Assembly (NCBI GenBank): GCA_027919835.1
Contig: JANVFP010000020.1
Span: forward strand, 1 to 64,000
Source: Lentinula raphanica
Lineage: Eukaryota; Basidiomycota; Agaricomycetes; Agaricales; Omphalotaceae
Direction of reading: 5' to 3'
Length of the DNA stretch: 64,000 bases
The position numbers and the translations under genes are program-made. Of this stretch, positions 1 through 10,795 are shown piece after piece. The notes under the pieces are model-generated. The model was not told the origin of the DNA, ran no database searches, and was given only the letters and a program-made list of their open reading frames with translations. Every line of letters starts with the position of its first letter. The stretch's first letter is position 1.

Positions 1-795
1 CAATGCAGACTCGGACGAAAGACCAAGACCCGTGAGTATTTGTTGGTTTGAACCCTAAAACTCCTTGTAATGGATGATCGACTCATGATGCATTGGTGTA
101 CAGTTCAACGATATGATGTCGTCGTATGCCGAAGAAACACATCCAAACATCGCAGTGTTTATTTGGGACGCAAGCGACCCGAGGAATCATACAGTCCAAT
201 GGAAGTCTGGACAGTGGGTTTGAAATTAAGCGAGAGTGTATACAGTGGCTGGTGGGGCTATCGGACCAAGAAGACAAGATCACCTCCATTCAAATGGACT
301 GCCGTCAAAATCGACTCAACGAAGAGGGCTCACTGGAGCAAAAATCATTCAGGATTCCATCAAAATTGGCTCAGTGAGCATGCGACTTCGATCAAGCACT
401 CGGTGGTTCAAGCTGTGAACAAGAAACTCCTTCACATAAATCTACCGAATCCCCAGCCTTATATACAACAACCACACCTCACGTTCTACTGGAAGAGTTG
501 TCCCGCAATCCACAGGTGACGGCCTTGATTTCACGCTCGACACTTGGGTGAACATATTTTTCACTGAATGGTCAAAGTGGAGGGTTCTGGCGCAGGTTTT
601 GCGGTCACGGGAGCCCTGGGAGCGTGAACTTTACGCTCAGATTCAGAACGGAGAGCTCGGCATTGACGACATGCTCAGACTTGTCAAGGAGCTCTCGGTG
701 GAGAACTCGGTGGAACCAGTGTGGGAGAAGGTAGTGGAAAAAAAGGCATGAGGAACTTGAAAGTGAGAGGTCGGCTTTCTCGCACAGAACATGAC
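1..795 (+). pseudogene. Tandem family member A1, broken copy
   Basis: I do not recognise this family. A frame running to a stop at 517-519 reads RYDVVVCRRN, then EVWTVGLK, then WWGYRTKK, matching the intact paralogue at 2962-4084 motif for motif. After the stop the matching C-terminal part resumes in another frame at about 548-748 (WERELYAQIQNGELGIDDML), so a deletion and frameshift removed the middle. A short upstream exon appears to end at a GTGAGT donor near base 32, with an acceptor TACAG at 99-103, like the signal-peptide exon and intron of the intact copy. The repeat-rich tail of that copy is shortened here. The 5' end lies beyond the window. Best read as a dead tandem duplicate. Confidence 0.6.
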
Positions 796-807
796 TTACA
801 CTAATCA

Positions 808-1395
808 ATGATGGATTAGGGACACCCGTCGAACACAAGATCGGCGTAACTCGTCAAACAAAGGTCGATGGACCTATCGACACTTACAAGCAAACGGAAA
901 CGGTGATAGAGTCCAACGAAGTCTGGACGGTGGGCTTGAGGCCAGTTGCAGTTCGTGATTCTGCTGGGGCAAAAGACATAGTCCTCTATGGCTATCGTTC
1001 CCAGAGGGACAGCTCGTCTCAATGGGGAGCAGTGAAAGCTGAAGGCAGCTTCGCTGGCGCACCGTACCTTGTACAAGCAGAGACCATGGATTGGGCACTG
1101 CGACTATGTCACCCTTGACAGAGAAGGCAGTGCTCATAGCCGTGGATCAAGCAATCAAGACGAACCATTACGACGAACTCCCCAACTTGTTATTCGCAGA
1201 CCACGTCGTGATGCTCCTTGGGAAGAGTTGAACTCGCGCTCGAAGGCGAGTCCTCCGGAAGTTACCAACCTCTCCTTTGACCTCTTGAATTGGAGAAATC
1301 TTCGCAATATGATGCTTCTACAGCTGGGTTCTGCGGCAGGTTTGAAATCAGAGGGATATGAAGGAGGAGTGGGAAATGTACACCGACGCTATTGA
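808..1395 (+). pseudogene. Tandem family member B1, broken copy
   Basis: The frame through 830-1075 reads VEHKIGVTRQTKV, ESNEVWTVGLRP and YGYRSQRDSSSQWGAVK, so it shares the EVWTVGL and GYR signature of the A genes but forms a second subfamily with the copy at 4204-4485. Downstream, matches to the A-type C-terminal half (EKAVLIAVDQAIK and DELPNLLF) are spread over other frames, with a stop near 1228 and further stops to 1395, so no full protein can be made. It lies just after A1, repeating the A-then-B order seen at 3-4.5 kb. Function unknown. Confidence 0.5.
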
Positions 1396-2961
1396 TAAAG
1401 CTCAGTGAATAGTATTGGCCGTTATCAACGCTCCACAAAAAAAAAAGAATAGTATTGGCCGTAGAAGCTATTGTGACCACAATGACCATTTCAGATTCCT
1501 TCAATCTATCGGGGCTCTACCTTTTAGGACTGATATCAAGTAGAGGAATACAACCTCTACATAGATATCTACCTCTACCTCTACCTTCAAGTAGTGCTGT
1601 TTTCGCTACTGTGCACGTCTCCGAGGCGTGATCATGGGAGATTCAGCGAATGTTCGGCGCCGGCGCTAATGTCTCCTCTGTTTAGGACGTTTTCCACTCA
1701 AGCTCGATCTTCTAGAGATCAGCTGTGCATCACCTGAGCCTGAGCATCTATCACGAACTAACACTCCTCGATAACCACCTGTGAAAGTCCGAGTTCTAGC
1801 AACATTAACGATTCTCAATCACCTTTAGGCATATATCTTCTCCGTCCATCTCCACTAAATTCTCCTTCTCCTCCTCTTACAAAGTCGCAACAAGCCGCTC
1901 GAAAAGACACCATCAAGCAAATGAACTCGATGCCCAAGCTGACGTTTCCAATGTCGTCTTCCAGACCAAAAGCGATTCGAATATTGTTCGAATAAGTGTA
2001 GAGAGTTCGGGGACATCAATCTCTCCGGTGAGTAGAACATTATTATCTTCATGTTTTTCCGAATGTTGAGCTCACGCCGTTACTCACTTCAGAACATCGG
2101 AGCGTCGGTCTCCTCCGCCTCTGACGAATCCGTGTCTTTTACTCCGAAGTTGAAGAATAGATACTACTAGGCCATGCTCTGAGTAGTAAACTGACTCCAG
2201 GAATCGGAACAGGGAAGGTTGCAGGAGGGGAAGCTGGGTATACGATTCCAGCGAGGAGAAGGACGGGCAGCTTTCTGCCGAGTTCTACTACATCTTCTCC
2301 CTACTATGGCTCTGGTATTATCGCTGCTGAATAGTACGTTGGTGTTGGATGAAGACATCCAAAAGAAGGTAAGGAACACCTTGCGCTGGATTTCATTCCT
2401 TTGTTTCATTCACTCATCGCACATATTACGGTACAGCAACCAAGGAAAGTCAAAGAAAGACTGAGGCCGGAATCTCTCAACGTCAACTGTAAGAATTTAG
2501 TCTGTAACCCGTTTCAAACACCACCCCTCATCCTCTTCAAAGTTCACTCTTCTTACTCTCCCCACCTGCTCGACGCAAGTAAATCCTAATACGACTGAAC
2601 TTTACTGTTCTATTCCGCAGGAAGATAAACTATCGCTTCTGCTGCAGCCTGTTGAGAATAGAACCTTCGGGCCCCTCCGTCGTCGACGCCTCTTATTCCT
2701 ACGGGCCACGGCTCTGTTAGCAGTGTTACTAGTTTCATGTTCGTTCACAGCTTTTTTTTCTTTTCTACTCCCAACCAACAACTTTCAGCCTTCTCAAGTT
2801 TAACCTTGCTTCTTTCCTCGAGTATCCTCCTCAAGAGAATCCAACTTAAAATTGCTGGTCAAATTTACGTGAGCACACCGTTGTTCTTAGAGAGGGTATC
2901 TTCTAATCTACTTCAAAATCCACAAGCCTACTTCACCTATGTGTTTATTCCGATTCTCTAC
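1396..2961. other. Intergenic stretch, no supported gene
   Basis: About 1.5 kb between the two A-B pairs. I see no domain and no long frame. Two spots show splice-like signals: a serine-rich frame at about 1855-2160 with GTGAGT near 2029 and a CACTTCAG acceptor near 2090, ending KLKNRYY and a stop; and a short frame from an ATG near 2305 to a GTAAGG near 2369. These could be exons of a small unrecognised gene, but nothing confirms it. Confidence 0.3.
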
Positions 2962-4084
2962 ATGGCGCTGGCTCACTGCAACATGCTCTTCCTTTCGATG
3001 GTCATTGCAGCAATTGCAGCACCCGTACAACCTGAATTGAATTGGAATCCTGATGTAAGTGCTGCTATTCCACTCGTTTGTCTGGATACTCAATCCGTTT
3101 TCAATGCAACTGAAGACTCTGCGTGTCTCATTGGCCAACTCCAAAACTCGTAACATTGCGATGAACCATCCTAAGAAATACAATGTCGTTGTATCTCAAA
3201 AGTCCACGTCACAATCCTCCAAAACTCATGATGCATACTTGACACGCAAAAAACCTCACGAATTATACAGTCCAACGGAACTCTGGACAGTGGGCTTGCA
3301 AGCAGCCGACAGTGATGTCGGCTGGTGGGGCTATCGAACTCAGAGGACAGACTCTCCTCCTTTCAAATGGACTCCCTTGAAGGATAAACACCATGGCCTC
3401 GCTGGAGCGCAAGCAACTAAACACGTCAAACCTATCATAATCGGCACCGTGACCATGCCACAATCGATCAAGCGTGCTGTGACTTCAGCCGTGAACAAAG
3501 AACTCATTCAACATCATTCTACCGAACTCCCCAGCCTCATATACAACAACCACACCCTCACATTCTACTGGAAAGTGCTGTTGACATACGCCGAAGGTGA
3601 CAATCCACAGGTTACCGGCCTCCGAGAAGGTTTCAAGCTCGAAAACTGGGTAGACTCGTTCTTCACTGGCATGGTCAAAATGGAGGGTTCTGGGGCAGGG
3701 TTTGCAATCACGGAGCTCTGGGAGCGTGAACTTTACGCCAGAATCCAGAACGGCCAGCTCGATATTGACCGCATGCTTAAACTTGTCAATGAGCCCTCCG
3801 TGAGGGACTCAGCGGAATCAGTGTGGGAGAAGGTACTGGAAAAGCTACGTGAGGAACTAGGACCAGTCGAACTTGGACAAGGTGAGGAACTAGGGCTAGT
3901 CGAACCTGAACAAGGTGAGGAACTGGGGCCAGTCGAACTTGAACAAGGTGAGAGGTCTGCTTGCTCGCACAGAAATGACATGATATTGACTGTTCTTGCT
4001 AACCTGCTTGCCTTCTTGACGATTCTTGCGGCCGTCACATCGCTTGTATGTACCTCCTACTGGAATGGCAGGTCAGCCAAGTAA
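2962..4084 (+). CDS. Uncharacterised secreted or membrane protein (family member A2)
   Basis: The only apparently intact member of the local array. Proposed exon 1 (2962-3054) starts at ATG and encodes a hydrophobic signal-peptide-like stretch (MALAHCNMLFLSMVIAAIAA). An intron from GTAAGT at 3055 to CTAAG at 3175, with a CTCGTAAC branch-like motif, joins in phase 0 to exon 2 (3176-4084). Without the splice, a 307-codon frame could start at ATG 3161. The mature part has KYNVVVSQKS, ELWTVGLQ, WWGYRTQR and LTFYWK, then a WERELYARIQ helix-like region, three 11-residue acidic repeats, and a C-terminal hydrophobic helix (ILTVLANLLAFLTILAAV) followed by a short basic tail. The topology suggests a secretory-pathway, membrane-anchored protein. 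I do not recognise the family, and no catalytic motif is visible. Confidence 0.6.
3851..3949 (+). repeat. 33-bp in-frame tandem repeat, three copies
   Basis: Three consecutive 33-bp units encode EELGPVELGQG, EELGLVEPEQG and EELGPVELEQG near the C-terminus of the A2 protein, just before its membrane helix. Broken copy A1 lacks the full array, so the repeat number varies between paralogues. Confidence 0.9.
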
Positions 4085-4203
4085 GAATTCTAAAGAGAGT
4101 GTATGTGCTGTTCCAATCATTAACAACCTTGGCATACTTAAGACTTTTCTCAGACTCGGAAACTGCGTGAGTGTTTGATTCAAGTCACGAAGCCTGCAGC
4201 ATC

Positions 4204-4485
4204 ATGATGGATTATGGACAGCCGTCGAACACAAGATCGTCTTAACCCGTCAAACGAAGGTCGGCAGAACTATAGATACTTACAAAAAATCGGACGCGGT
4301 CATAGATTCCAACGAAGTCTGGACAGTGGGTTTGAGGCCAGTCACCGCCACATTCCCTGATTCTGCGAAGGCGATAGACATGATCTTCTACGGCTATCGA
4401 TCCCAGAGGGATGGCAGCTCGTCTCGATGGGGAGCAGTCAAGGTTCAGGGCAGCTTACTTGGAGCGCGGTACCTTGCTGGGTTTC
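4204..4485 (+). pseudogene. Tandem family member B2, truncated
   Basis: A frame from about 4221 reads VEHKIVLTRQTKV, DSNEVWTVGLRP and YGYRSQRDGSSS, closely matching B1. Similarity to the family stops near 4485, where minus-strand retrotransposon integrase sequence begins, so the 3' half has been lost or displaced. It lies 120 bp after A2, giving the same A-B spacing as the first pair; this argues for duplication of a two-gene cassette. Function unknown. Confidence 0.5.
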
Positions 4486-4489
4486 GAGC

Positions 4490-5480
4490 TGCGACTCCCT
4501 TAACCACACATACATACCTTCCTCATACTCATGGAAATCATACTTGCCCCCGTGCCTTCTAAGTTGGTCTTCGATAGCCCTCTTCCTCGTGGTTCTGATT
4601 TTCGCATACGAAAGCCTGAGTCCTGCGTTTCTTCTTTGTAGCTGCAAAATTCGTATAGTCAGTAAGTCGACAGTAGAAATCACCTTGTCCCAGTCGAGCA
4701 TCTGCCACGTAACCTCTTCGATATCGAAAGAAAGTACCGGATGGGTCCCGTACAGGAGGTAGTACGGTGAAAACCCTGTCGCCCTCGAAACCGAAATTCT
4801 GATCGCAAAAAGACCTGCATTCAGTAAGCTCGGCCACGTTCCTAAGGCATCTCCGGCAGCCTTCACGATAGCTTCTACAAGCGGAACATGAGCTCTCTCA
4901 ACCACTCCGTTACCCTGAGAGTGGTACGGCGTAGATACTACCACCTGACACCTGTATTGAGTGGCTAACAATTCTTTCACCTCCTTTTGAAACTCTGGTC
5001 CCGCGTCCATGGATATGAACGGAACGCAACCGAACCTGCAAACGATGTTCTCATAAATGAAGTTAGAAACTGCACTCGCCGTCAAAACTTTCAGAGCCTT
5101 CGCTTCAGGCCAAAGAATATTAGGTTCAATCGCGTGTATGATATACTTGAACCCACCCGCCCCATCGGCATATGGATACTATCCAGATTGAAATGCCTCA
5201 GCATGGGGGACTGCCACGAAACGTCTTGCGGTACCAATGGAATTCTCCGAGCCAGTTTCTGACATTCGATGCACGACCTCACGAAGTAGGAAACTGCTTC
5301 GAACATATTCGGCCAATAGAACCGTTCTGAAACCTGTTTGTAAGTAGCGTCTCGGCCGCGATGACCTACCTCTGGGTATTGGCAGGCCTCTGCCAAAATC
5401 GTGATTCCCACGTTAGTGCCGTCCGGACCATCACCCGCTAAGCATAGGTGGAACATTCTCCAGGTTTGCTCGAGTGCCAA
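4490..5480 (-). pseudogene. Ty3-type integrase fragment
   Basis: Two minus-strand frames make one broken integrase. The upstream frame (5480-5091) carries an H2C2-type zinc-binding region, HRGRDATYKQVSERFYWPN with SCIECQKL. The downstream frame (5085 to about 4490) carries the catalytic core: FISMDAGPEFQKEV around the second acidic residue, then STPYHSQGNGVVERA with the glutamate, and the usual flanking LLYGTHPVL. A frameshift separates them near 5090, and reverse transcriptase, gag and LTRs are absent. It abuts truncated gene B2 and is an old partial retrotransposon. It is not a copy of either chromovirus in this window, since the core residues differ. Confidence 0.75.
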
Positions 5481-5890
5481 CAGATTATTCCAGCATTACA
5501 CTCAACTGGAGAAAAGTATTCGTTAAGTTATATTAAATGTTTTTGTCTACTCAAAACTCACAAATGTACTTATTTACAATGAAATTCTATATGATATTGA
5601 ACAACATTGAGCGAGGTATCTGGGAAATTACTGAAAGTCGTAGACAGTTACACTCAGAATTAACATCGGAATAATGTCCAGCAAACTTCGGGGGCACACT
5701 GGATCCACAACGAGTCTGGTGGCAATTGCGCCGCGGGCAGAGGTTGCGCTATACGTAATAGGCGATTGCCCGACTTTGTTGCTTGACTTTTGCATCCTCA
5801 ACGCCTTGTTAACGCGTCCTTGACGTGCCATTCTACGCGATTTTCGTGTCTTGCACCTGTCCGCCAAGCTCCAATACATGAAATGAAACG
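5481..5890. other. Unassigned stretch
   Basis: About 400 bp between the integrase fragment and the coiled-coil gene. A minus-strand open frame covers part of it, but it is arginine-rich with no domain and overlaps the coding frame downstream, so I treat it as a shadow. No repeat boundary was found. Confidence 0.4.
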
Positions 5891-6530
5891 ATCGTCTTCT
5901 AGATAACGCGTCACGCCTCGGTTCAGCAAAGAAACGAAAACTCTCGAAGGCTGAACGCACCATGCGACTTGCGGCTGCCCATGCTGCCCGCCGAAAACAG
6001 TTTCAGGCTGGATCAGATGTTGAGGACAGCCAGTCCGATAAAGAGAATCCAGCTGAAAAGCAGGTAGCGGTACTTCAGAAGGGGAAGGAGGCTCAGAGGA
6101 AGAAGATCACTTACTGGAAGAAGAAAACAGATGAGCTGAGGTCAGAGTTGAAAGAGAAAGAGGTGGATGATAAGGCAAAGGAGGAAGAGATGAGGGTGGT
6201 GTTGGAGGAGAAGGATCAGCATATTCAGGAGTTGCAGAGAGAGTTGCAGGAAGAAAAAGCCAACGAAAGATGGATGCCGACGTGTACAATGAATCGAAGG
6301 ACCGTCTGGAGGGAACACTACGCAACTATCAGCAGCAGCTTCACGCGATGAAAGCCAAAGTAACGCGTATTCCAGGACGTCTTGTAACAGCGGCAAATCG
6401 TGTTGCGCGTACGTTCAATACTAGAGCTGATGAAGAACGGACATTCTACATCAAAAACATGAATGGGGTGATATCAGACGAAGCCCGAGACGTGTTTATT
6501 GACCTCGTAGCGATGGAGAACGTACCAGCT
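5891..6530 (+). pseudogene. Coiled-coil protein fragment, frameshifted and truncated
   Basis: The frame around 5891-6268 encodes a basic stretch (AKKRKLSKAERTMRLAAAHA) followed by a strongly charged heptad-like coiled coil (LKEKEVDDKAKEEEMRVVLE and HIQELQRELQEEK). A single-base frameshift near 6268 moves the sequence to a second frame, which continues SKDRLEGTLRNYQQQLH, IPGRLVTAANRVARTFN and DEARDVFIDLVAM until it is cut at 6530 by the left LTR of Ty3-1. This resembles a coiled-coil protein common in Agaricomycete genomes, but I cannot name it. The downstream half is not on the other side of the LTR element, so the locus was rearranged as well as interrupted. Confidence 0.55.
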
Positions 6531-7055
6531 AACTATCACAACTTAGAACTCACCTAGTTGTAGTTGCAAAGGTTGGGGATAGTGACAGAGTATGAGCACA
6601 AGTTGATCACAAGAGGATAAAAGATGTTCTTGAATCTGGGGGATCCCAGAGATACATGAGAGTATTTATACTACTCTAGAGTGGAGCTACTATCTAATGA
6701 TATCATAGTCCATGTCATAGTTGGAGCTACATGAAGTCATTTATGAAGTCACTATGATTCATGGTGAAGTCATCCATGAAGTCATCCTGTGGAGACTGTG
6801 GATGATTCATGGTGAAGTCATCTATGAAGTCATCTATGAAGTCATCCTGTGGATGCTTCACTTATTACATCATAAGACAACCTGTTGTAATGTAGATATG
6901 GTGCAGAGCAAGCATGTCCCATCACTGGTTGTACAAATGAAAATATGTATGGCACAGAGATGATCAAATGATAAACTACTACTGATAATATGATAAGATA
7001 GAGATAGGAGATAAGATAAGTGATTAAGGTAGAGAATAGAGAGAAATCTGTGACA
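6531..7055 (-). repeat. Ty3-1 3' LTR
   Basis: 525 bp matching 13701-14225 base for base except for a few substitutions and the placement of one 12-bp repeat. In minus-strand reading it begins TGTCACAG, with the purine-rich tract next to it; the other end (AACTATCACAAC on the plus strand) is not a canonical CA. The last codons and stop of pol (7024-7055) lie inside the LTR. Confidence 0.9.
6730..6855. repeat. 12-bp tandem repeats inside the LTR (TGAAGTCATCTA type)
   Basis: The LTR holds two clusters of TGAAGTCATCTA/CTATGAAGTCAT-like units separated by a GGAGACTGTGGATG spacer. The left LTR has fewer units in the first cluster and more in the second; the right LTR (13900-14020) has the reverse, so total length is unchanged. 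Confidence 0.8.
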
Positions 7056-9894
7056 TTTGTGACATTAACCCCTCTTCAGATTCGAGCTCCGTTGAGAATA
7101 TGTCCAGTTCCACACTTTCAATTGAATGATCAATTTGTTTTTTATATTCTCGAATTTTTTCTGGTGCATTTTTGAGATATGCAGCAGGTTCCCAAGTATC
7201 ATGATCTCGACTAAAACCTTTCCATCTCACCAGATATTCCAATCTCTTTCTCCGAACTCGGTGTTGTAAAATTTTCTCCACTACCCATTCTTCCTCTCCA
7301 TCAACTATTATAGTTTCAGGAGTAGGAGCCTTTTGTCCTGGAATGGTAGATTCTGTATAGGTGGCAAGCTTGCTAGCATGAAAAACAGGATGTATCCCAC
7401 GGTATTTTGGAGGTAGTTTCAGTTCAAAGGTCACATCTGATAGTTTTCTGATGATTTTAAATGGACCTTCAAATCTTGGCTGGAGAGCTCGTTCTGTAGT
7501 TTGATAGTCTTTAAGATTCAATAGAACCTTGTCTCCAACTTTAAAAGGTATGTTTTGAACTCCTTTGTTATAATACCATTTCATTCTTTCAGCTGCAAGC
7601 TTTAGAGCTGCTTTTGCTTGCTCTTGAGCTTCAAGTCTTTGTTGCATTATGTCATTAAAATCAATGGATCCCTGATTTTTAATGAGCATAGGACCTGCAC
7701 GAGGATGTCGACCATATTCCAGGAAGAAGGGACTCTCCTTGGTACCTTCATGTGCTTGATTGCTGTACGCAAACTCTGCTGTGCTCAGAAGATCGGCCCA
7801 GTCATTGAGATTATAGTCAACATAGCACCGGAGGTATTGTTCCAGAATCTGGTTAACACGTTCTGTTTGTCCATCAGTTTGTGGATGATAGGCAGTTGAC
7901 ATAGTAGATTCAATTCCAAGTAGCCTGCACCATTCTTGAAAAACTTCAGCAGCAAACTGTGTTCCTCTATCAGATATTATTTGCAATGGGAGTCCATGCA
8001 GTGGATATATCCTGTCATAGAGTAACTTTGCTAAGTCTTTGGCTGTGAAATTATTTGTGATTGCAAAGAAGTGTGCACGCTTAGTCAAGCGATCTACCAC
8101 AACACATATGGCATTGTGCTTTCCAGATGGTGGTAATTGAGTAATAAGGTCTATGGAAATAATTTCCCAAGGTCCATTTGGTACTCGATTAGGTTGTAAG
8201 GGTCCAAAAGGCTGTTGTGAGCGATTTTTCATCCGCTGACAAGTATCACAGCCTGAGACATAATTTTTTACAAAGACTGACATCCCTGGCCACCAATAGT
8301 TTCGAGAAACGAGTTCATAGGTTTTCCATCTACCAGGATGTCCTGCTGATGGTAAATCATGATGCATTTGAACTATGCGTCTTCGTAGATGATCATCTGT
8401 GCTCTTTGGAATATATATTTTACCACGGTAGAGTAGTAGACCATTTTCATAGTTCCACTCTTCTAGTGATTTCTTGAATTCACGTGGTCCTGATGACAGA
8501 AGTGATTTGTAATCCTTCGTAACTTCATCAGTTAGCAAGGCTTCTTTGACCTCCCTTAGGATTTGTTCATCATTGATAGGCGATTCATGAGCAGCCTCAA
8601 TAGCCTGAATGGCAAAAAATTCAGGTTTGAGTAAAATTTGATCTCGATTGTCGAGGTTTACCCCCTCCTCATGATCTGGCCTCCTGGACAGAGGGTCTTC
8701 AGCCTGCATTGTTTTCCCTGGCTTATGCCGTAGAGAATAATCAAAGCGAGTAAGATACAGAGCCCATCTCGCTTGTCTTCGTGTTAGCTTCTGGGCAGAC
8801 CGGAAATAAGTCAAATTCTGATGATCTGACCATATTTCAAATTTTTCTGGATGACCTTCCAAGTAATGTCGATATTCTTCCAATGCTCGTATAATTGCAA
8901 GCAATTCCTTGTCATATATCTCATAGTTACGTTCATGAACACTGAGTGACTTGGAATAGAAGGCAACTGGATGCCACAGATTGTCATCTGGGTCCAGTTG
9001 GTACAATACAGCTCCGACTGCAAAATCACTGGCATCTGTGCCTAGTCGGAAAGGATTAGTGTCATCTGGTATTCTTAAAATGGGAGCAGTTGTGAAAGCC
9101 TTTTTCAGCGCTTCAAATGCTTCCTGTGCTATGTCATCCCAGAGCCAAGGTTGATCCTTTTTAGTGAGATTGGTGAGTGGCCTTGCAATCTTGGCAAAAT
9201 CTTTAATAAATCTTCTGTAGAAATTTGCAAAGCCTAAGAATGCTTGAACATGTTTTACTTTTGTTGGTACAGGCCACTCAAGAACTCCAGCAAGCTTCTT
9301 TGGATCCATCTTCACATAACCCTTAGAAATAATCATTCCAAGGTAGTCTATACTGTCCTGCTCAAAAAAGCATTTTTCAGCTTTTGCATAGAGATCATTG
9401 TCTCGAAGTCTTTGCAGCACTTCTCGAACAATCTCCCTGTGTTCTTCTTTGTCATTGCCAAATATAAGAATATCATCCAAGTACACCATTACTTTTCCTT
9501 TACGTATCAAGTCTCCGAGGATATCATTCATCATTGCCTGAAAGGTAGCTGGTGCATTGGAGAATCCAAAATACATGACTGTTGCCTCAAATAAACCCCG
9601 CTTTGTAATGAATGCTGTTTTCCATTCATCCCCTTCACGAATTCGAACATTGTTGTATCCCCAGCGTAAGTCAATCTTTGTAAAGATTGAAGCCTGGCTG
9701 AGAGAGTCTATTAAGTCTGATATTCGAGGGATTGGATAGCGATTCTTAACAGTGATATCATTGAGAGCACGATAATCCATGACTGGTCGTAAGGAACCAT
9801 CATGTTTCTTGACAAAGAAGAATGGAGCAGCAATAGGACTTTGAGATGGTCTAATATAGCCTTTCTTAAGTTCCTCATCAATCCATTCATCCAA
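7024..9894 (-). CDS. pol: Ty3-1 pol: reverse transcriptase, RNase H, integrase, chromodomain
   Basis: A 956-codon frame. The reverse transcriptase has the active-site motif [12 protein letters not shown] (YLDD at about residues 138-141). RNase H follows with LGTDASDFAVGAVL, DKELLAIIRALEEY and WSDHQNLTYF. Integrase has the zinc-binding HHDLPSAGHPGRW and CDTCQRM, then the core ISIDLITQLP, IISDRGTQF and HPQTDGQTERVNQ, giving the acidic triad. The C-terminus (about 867-917) is a chromodomain: EEEWVVEKILQHRV, LEYLVRWKGF, DTWEP. This order identifies a Metaviridae chromovirus, whose chromodomain is thought to direct insertion to chromatin. The frame begins inside the RT region: the expected N-terminal RT segment and protease lie upstream at 9895-10718 in broken frames, so the full polyprotein cannot be made as it stands. 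The stop codon is inside the 3' LTR. Confidence 0.92.
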   Translation of the reverse strand: MDEWIDEELKKGYIRPSQSPIAAPFFFVKKHDGSLRPVMDYRALNDITVKNRYPIPRISDLIDSLSQASIFTKIDLRWGYNNVRIREGDEWKTAFITKRGLFEATVMYFGFSNAPATFQAMMNDILGDLIRKGKVMVYLDDILIFGNDKEEHREIVREVLQRLRDNDLYAKAEKCFFEQDSIDYLGMIISKGYVKMDPKKLAGVLEWPVPTKVKHVQAFLGFANFYRRFIKDFAKIARPLTNLTKKDQPWLWDDIAQEAFEALKKAFTTAPILRIPDDTNPFRLGTDASDFAVGAVLYQLDPDDNLWHPVAFYSKSLSVHERNYEIYDKELLAIIRALEEYRHYLEGHPEKFEIWSDHQNLTYFRSAQKLTRRQARWALYLTRFDYSLRHKPGKTMQAEDPLSRRPDHEEGVNLDNRDQILLKPEFFAIQAIEAAHESPINDEQILREVKEALLTDEVTKDYKSLLSSGPREFKKSLEEWNYENGLLLYRGKIYIPKSTDDHLRRRIVQMHHDLPSAGHPGRWKTYELVSRNYWWPGMSVFVKNYVSGCDTCQRMKNRSQQPFGPLQPNRVPNGPWEIISIDLITQLPPSGKHNAICVVVDRLTKRAHFFAITNNFTAKDLAKLLYDRIYPLHGLPLQIISDRGTQFAAEVFQEWCRLLGIESTMSTAYHPQTDGQTERVNQILEQYLRCYVDYNLNDWADLLSTAEFAYSNQAHEGTKESPFFLEYGRHPRAGPMLIKNQGSIDFNDIMQQRLEAQEQAKAALKLAAERMKWYYNKGVQNIPFKVGDKVLLNLKDYQTTERALQPRFEGPFKIIRKLSDVTFELKLPPKYRGIHPVFHASKLATYTESTIPGQKAPTPETIIVDGEEEWVVEKILQHRVRRKRLEYLVRWKGFSRDHDTWEPAAYLKNAPEKIREYKKQIDHSIESVELDIFSTELESEEGLMSQMSQISLYSLP

Positions 9895-10795
9895 AGAATT
9901 CCTTTCTTTTAAAGACAGTGGATAGATTTTTGATGGTTTGGGAAGAGTAGACCCTTCCTCAAAATCAATTGGATGGTCTATGGTTTACGTTCTGGCATCC
10001 GCTCTGATCTTTTCTTTGAGAAGACGTCACCATAATCATATAACCATGGTGGTATAAGAGATTTCCACTTAGTGGTATCCTCGTCTTCCTCAACAAATTC
10101 TTTTCTAGATGTTTTTCATCAAACATAGCGCAATAGTTGCTGCTTGTTTTTGCTCATCTGAATTGTGCATGTCAATCCAGTTAATGTAAGGATTATCCAT
10201 GTCCTCTTCTCCTAAATTGTCCAGTGAAGATTCCCATGGTAAATCTGGTTCGAGGTGAAGCTCATCAGCTCCAGCTTCATCAACTCGTATTTTACGGGCT
10301 CTAGATGCACATGTCTCTGAACACCTGGTGAACGCCCATTCCCCTGAATGCCAATCTATTTCTGGATTGTGTTTGTAGAGATAAGAGTATCCAATCATCA
10401 TGTCCTTGTCACCTAGCTGAGTGACATATAGATACTGTATGGTTTTATGTGAACCAATTTGGACATATGCTCGAACATACTCTTTTATCTCTCCTGCAAC
10501 ATTTGGCGTTCCATCGCATTCAAAACTTGATACGGTTGTGCTATCTTATTTGTTACCAGGTGGTTTCTTTCAACATATCTTTTGTCGATGAAATTTGTTG
10601 TTGCTCCAGAGTCAACAAGAGCCTCGGCCTGCACTTTAAAACCGTATACCCAAAGTGTTACTGAAAGTCTAAAAGATGATTTCTTGTTACGAGCAATATT
10701 ATTTAAACAAGCTTCCATAACTACTTTATCTGATTTTTTATCAGTGCTGATATTGGGTACACTATTTCCTGACTGTAGATCGCAGACATTATCCT
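9895..10795 (-). pseudogene. Ty3-1 protease and RT N-terminal region, broken
   Basis: Between gag and the long pol frame are two short minus-strand frames. 10718-10485 contains EALVDSGATTNFIDKRYV, the DSGA-type active site of a retroviral-like aspartic protease, followed by a stop. 10401-10105 (GYSYLYKHNPEIDWHSGEW) is the usual linker between protease and RT. At 10104-9895 fragments similar to IKNLSTVFKRKEF lead into the RT frame but contain stops. At least two frameshifts are needed to connect protease to RT, so this copy cannot make its polyprotein, although its LTRs are nearly identical. Confidence 0.8.

Noticed and set aside
5628..5963. Minus-strand 111-codon arginine-rich frame
   Set aside because: Overlaps the coding-like plus-strand coiled-coil gene and shows no domain; treated as a shadow.
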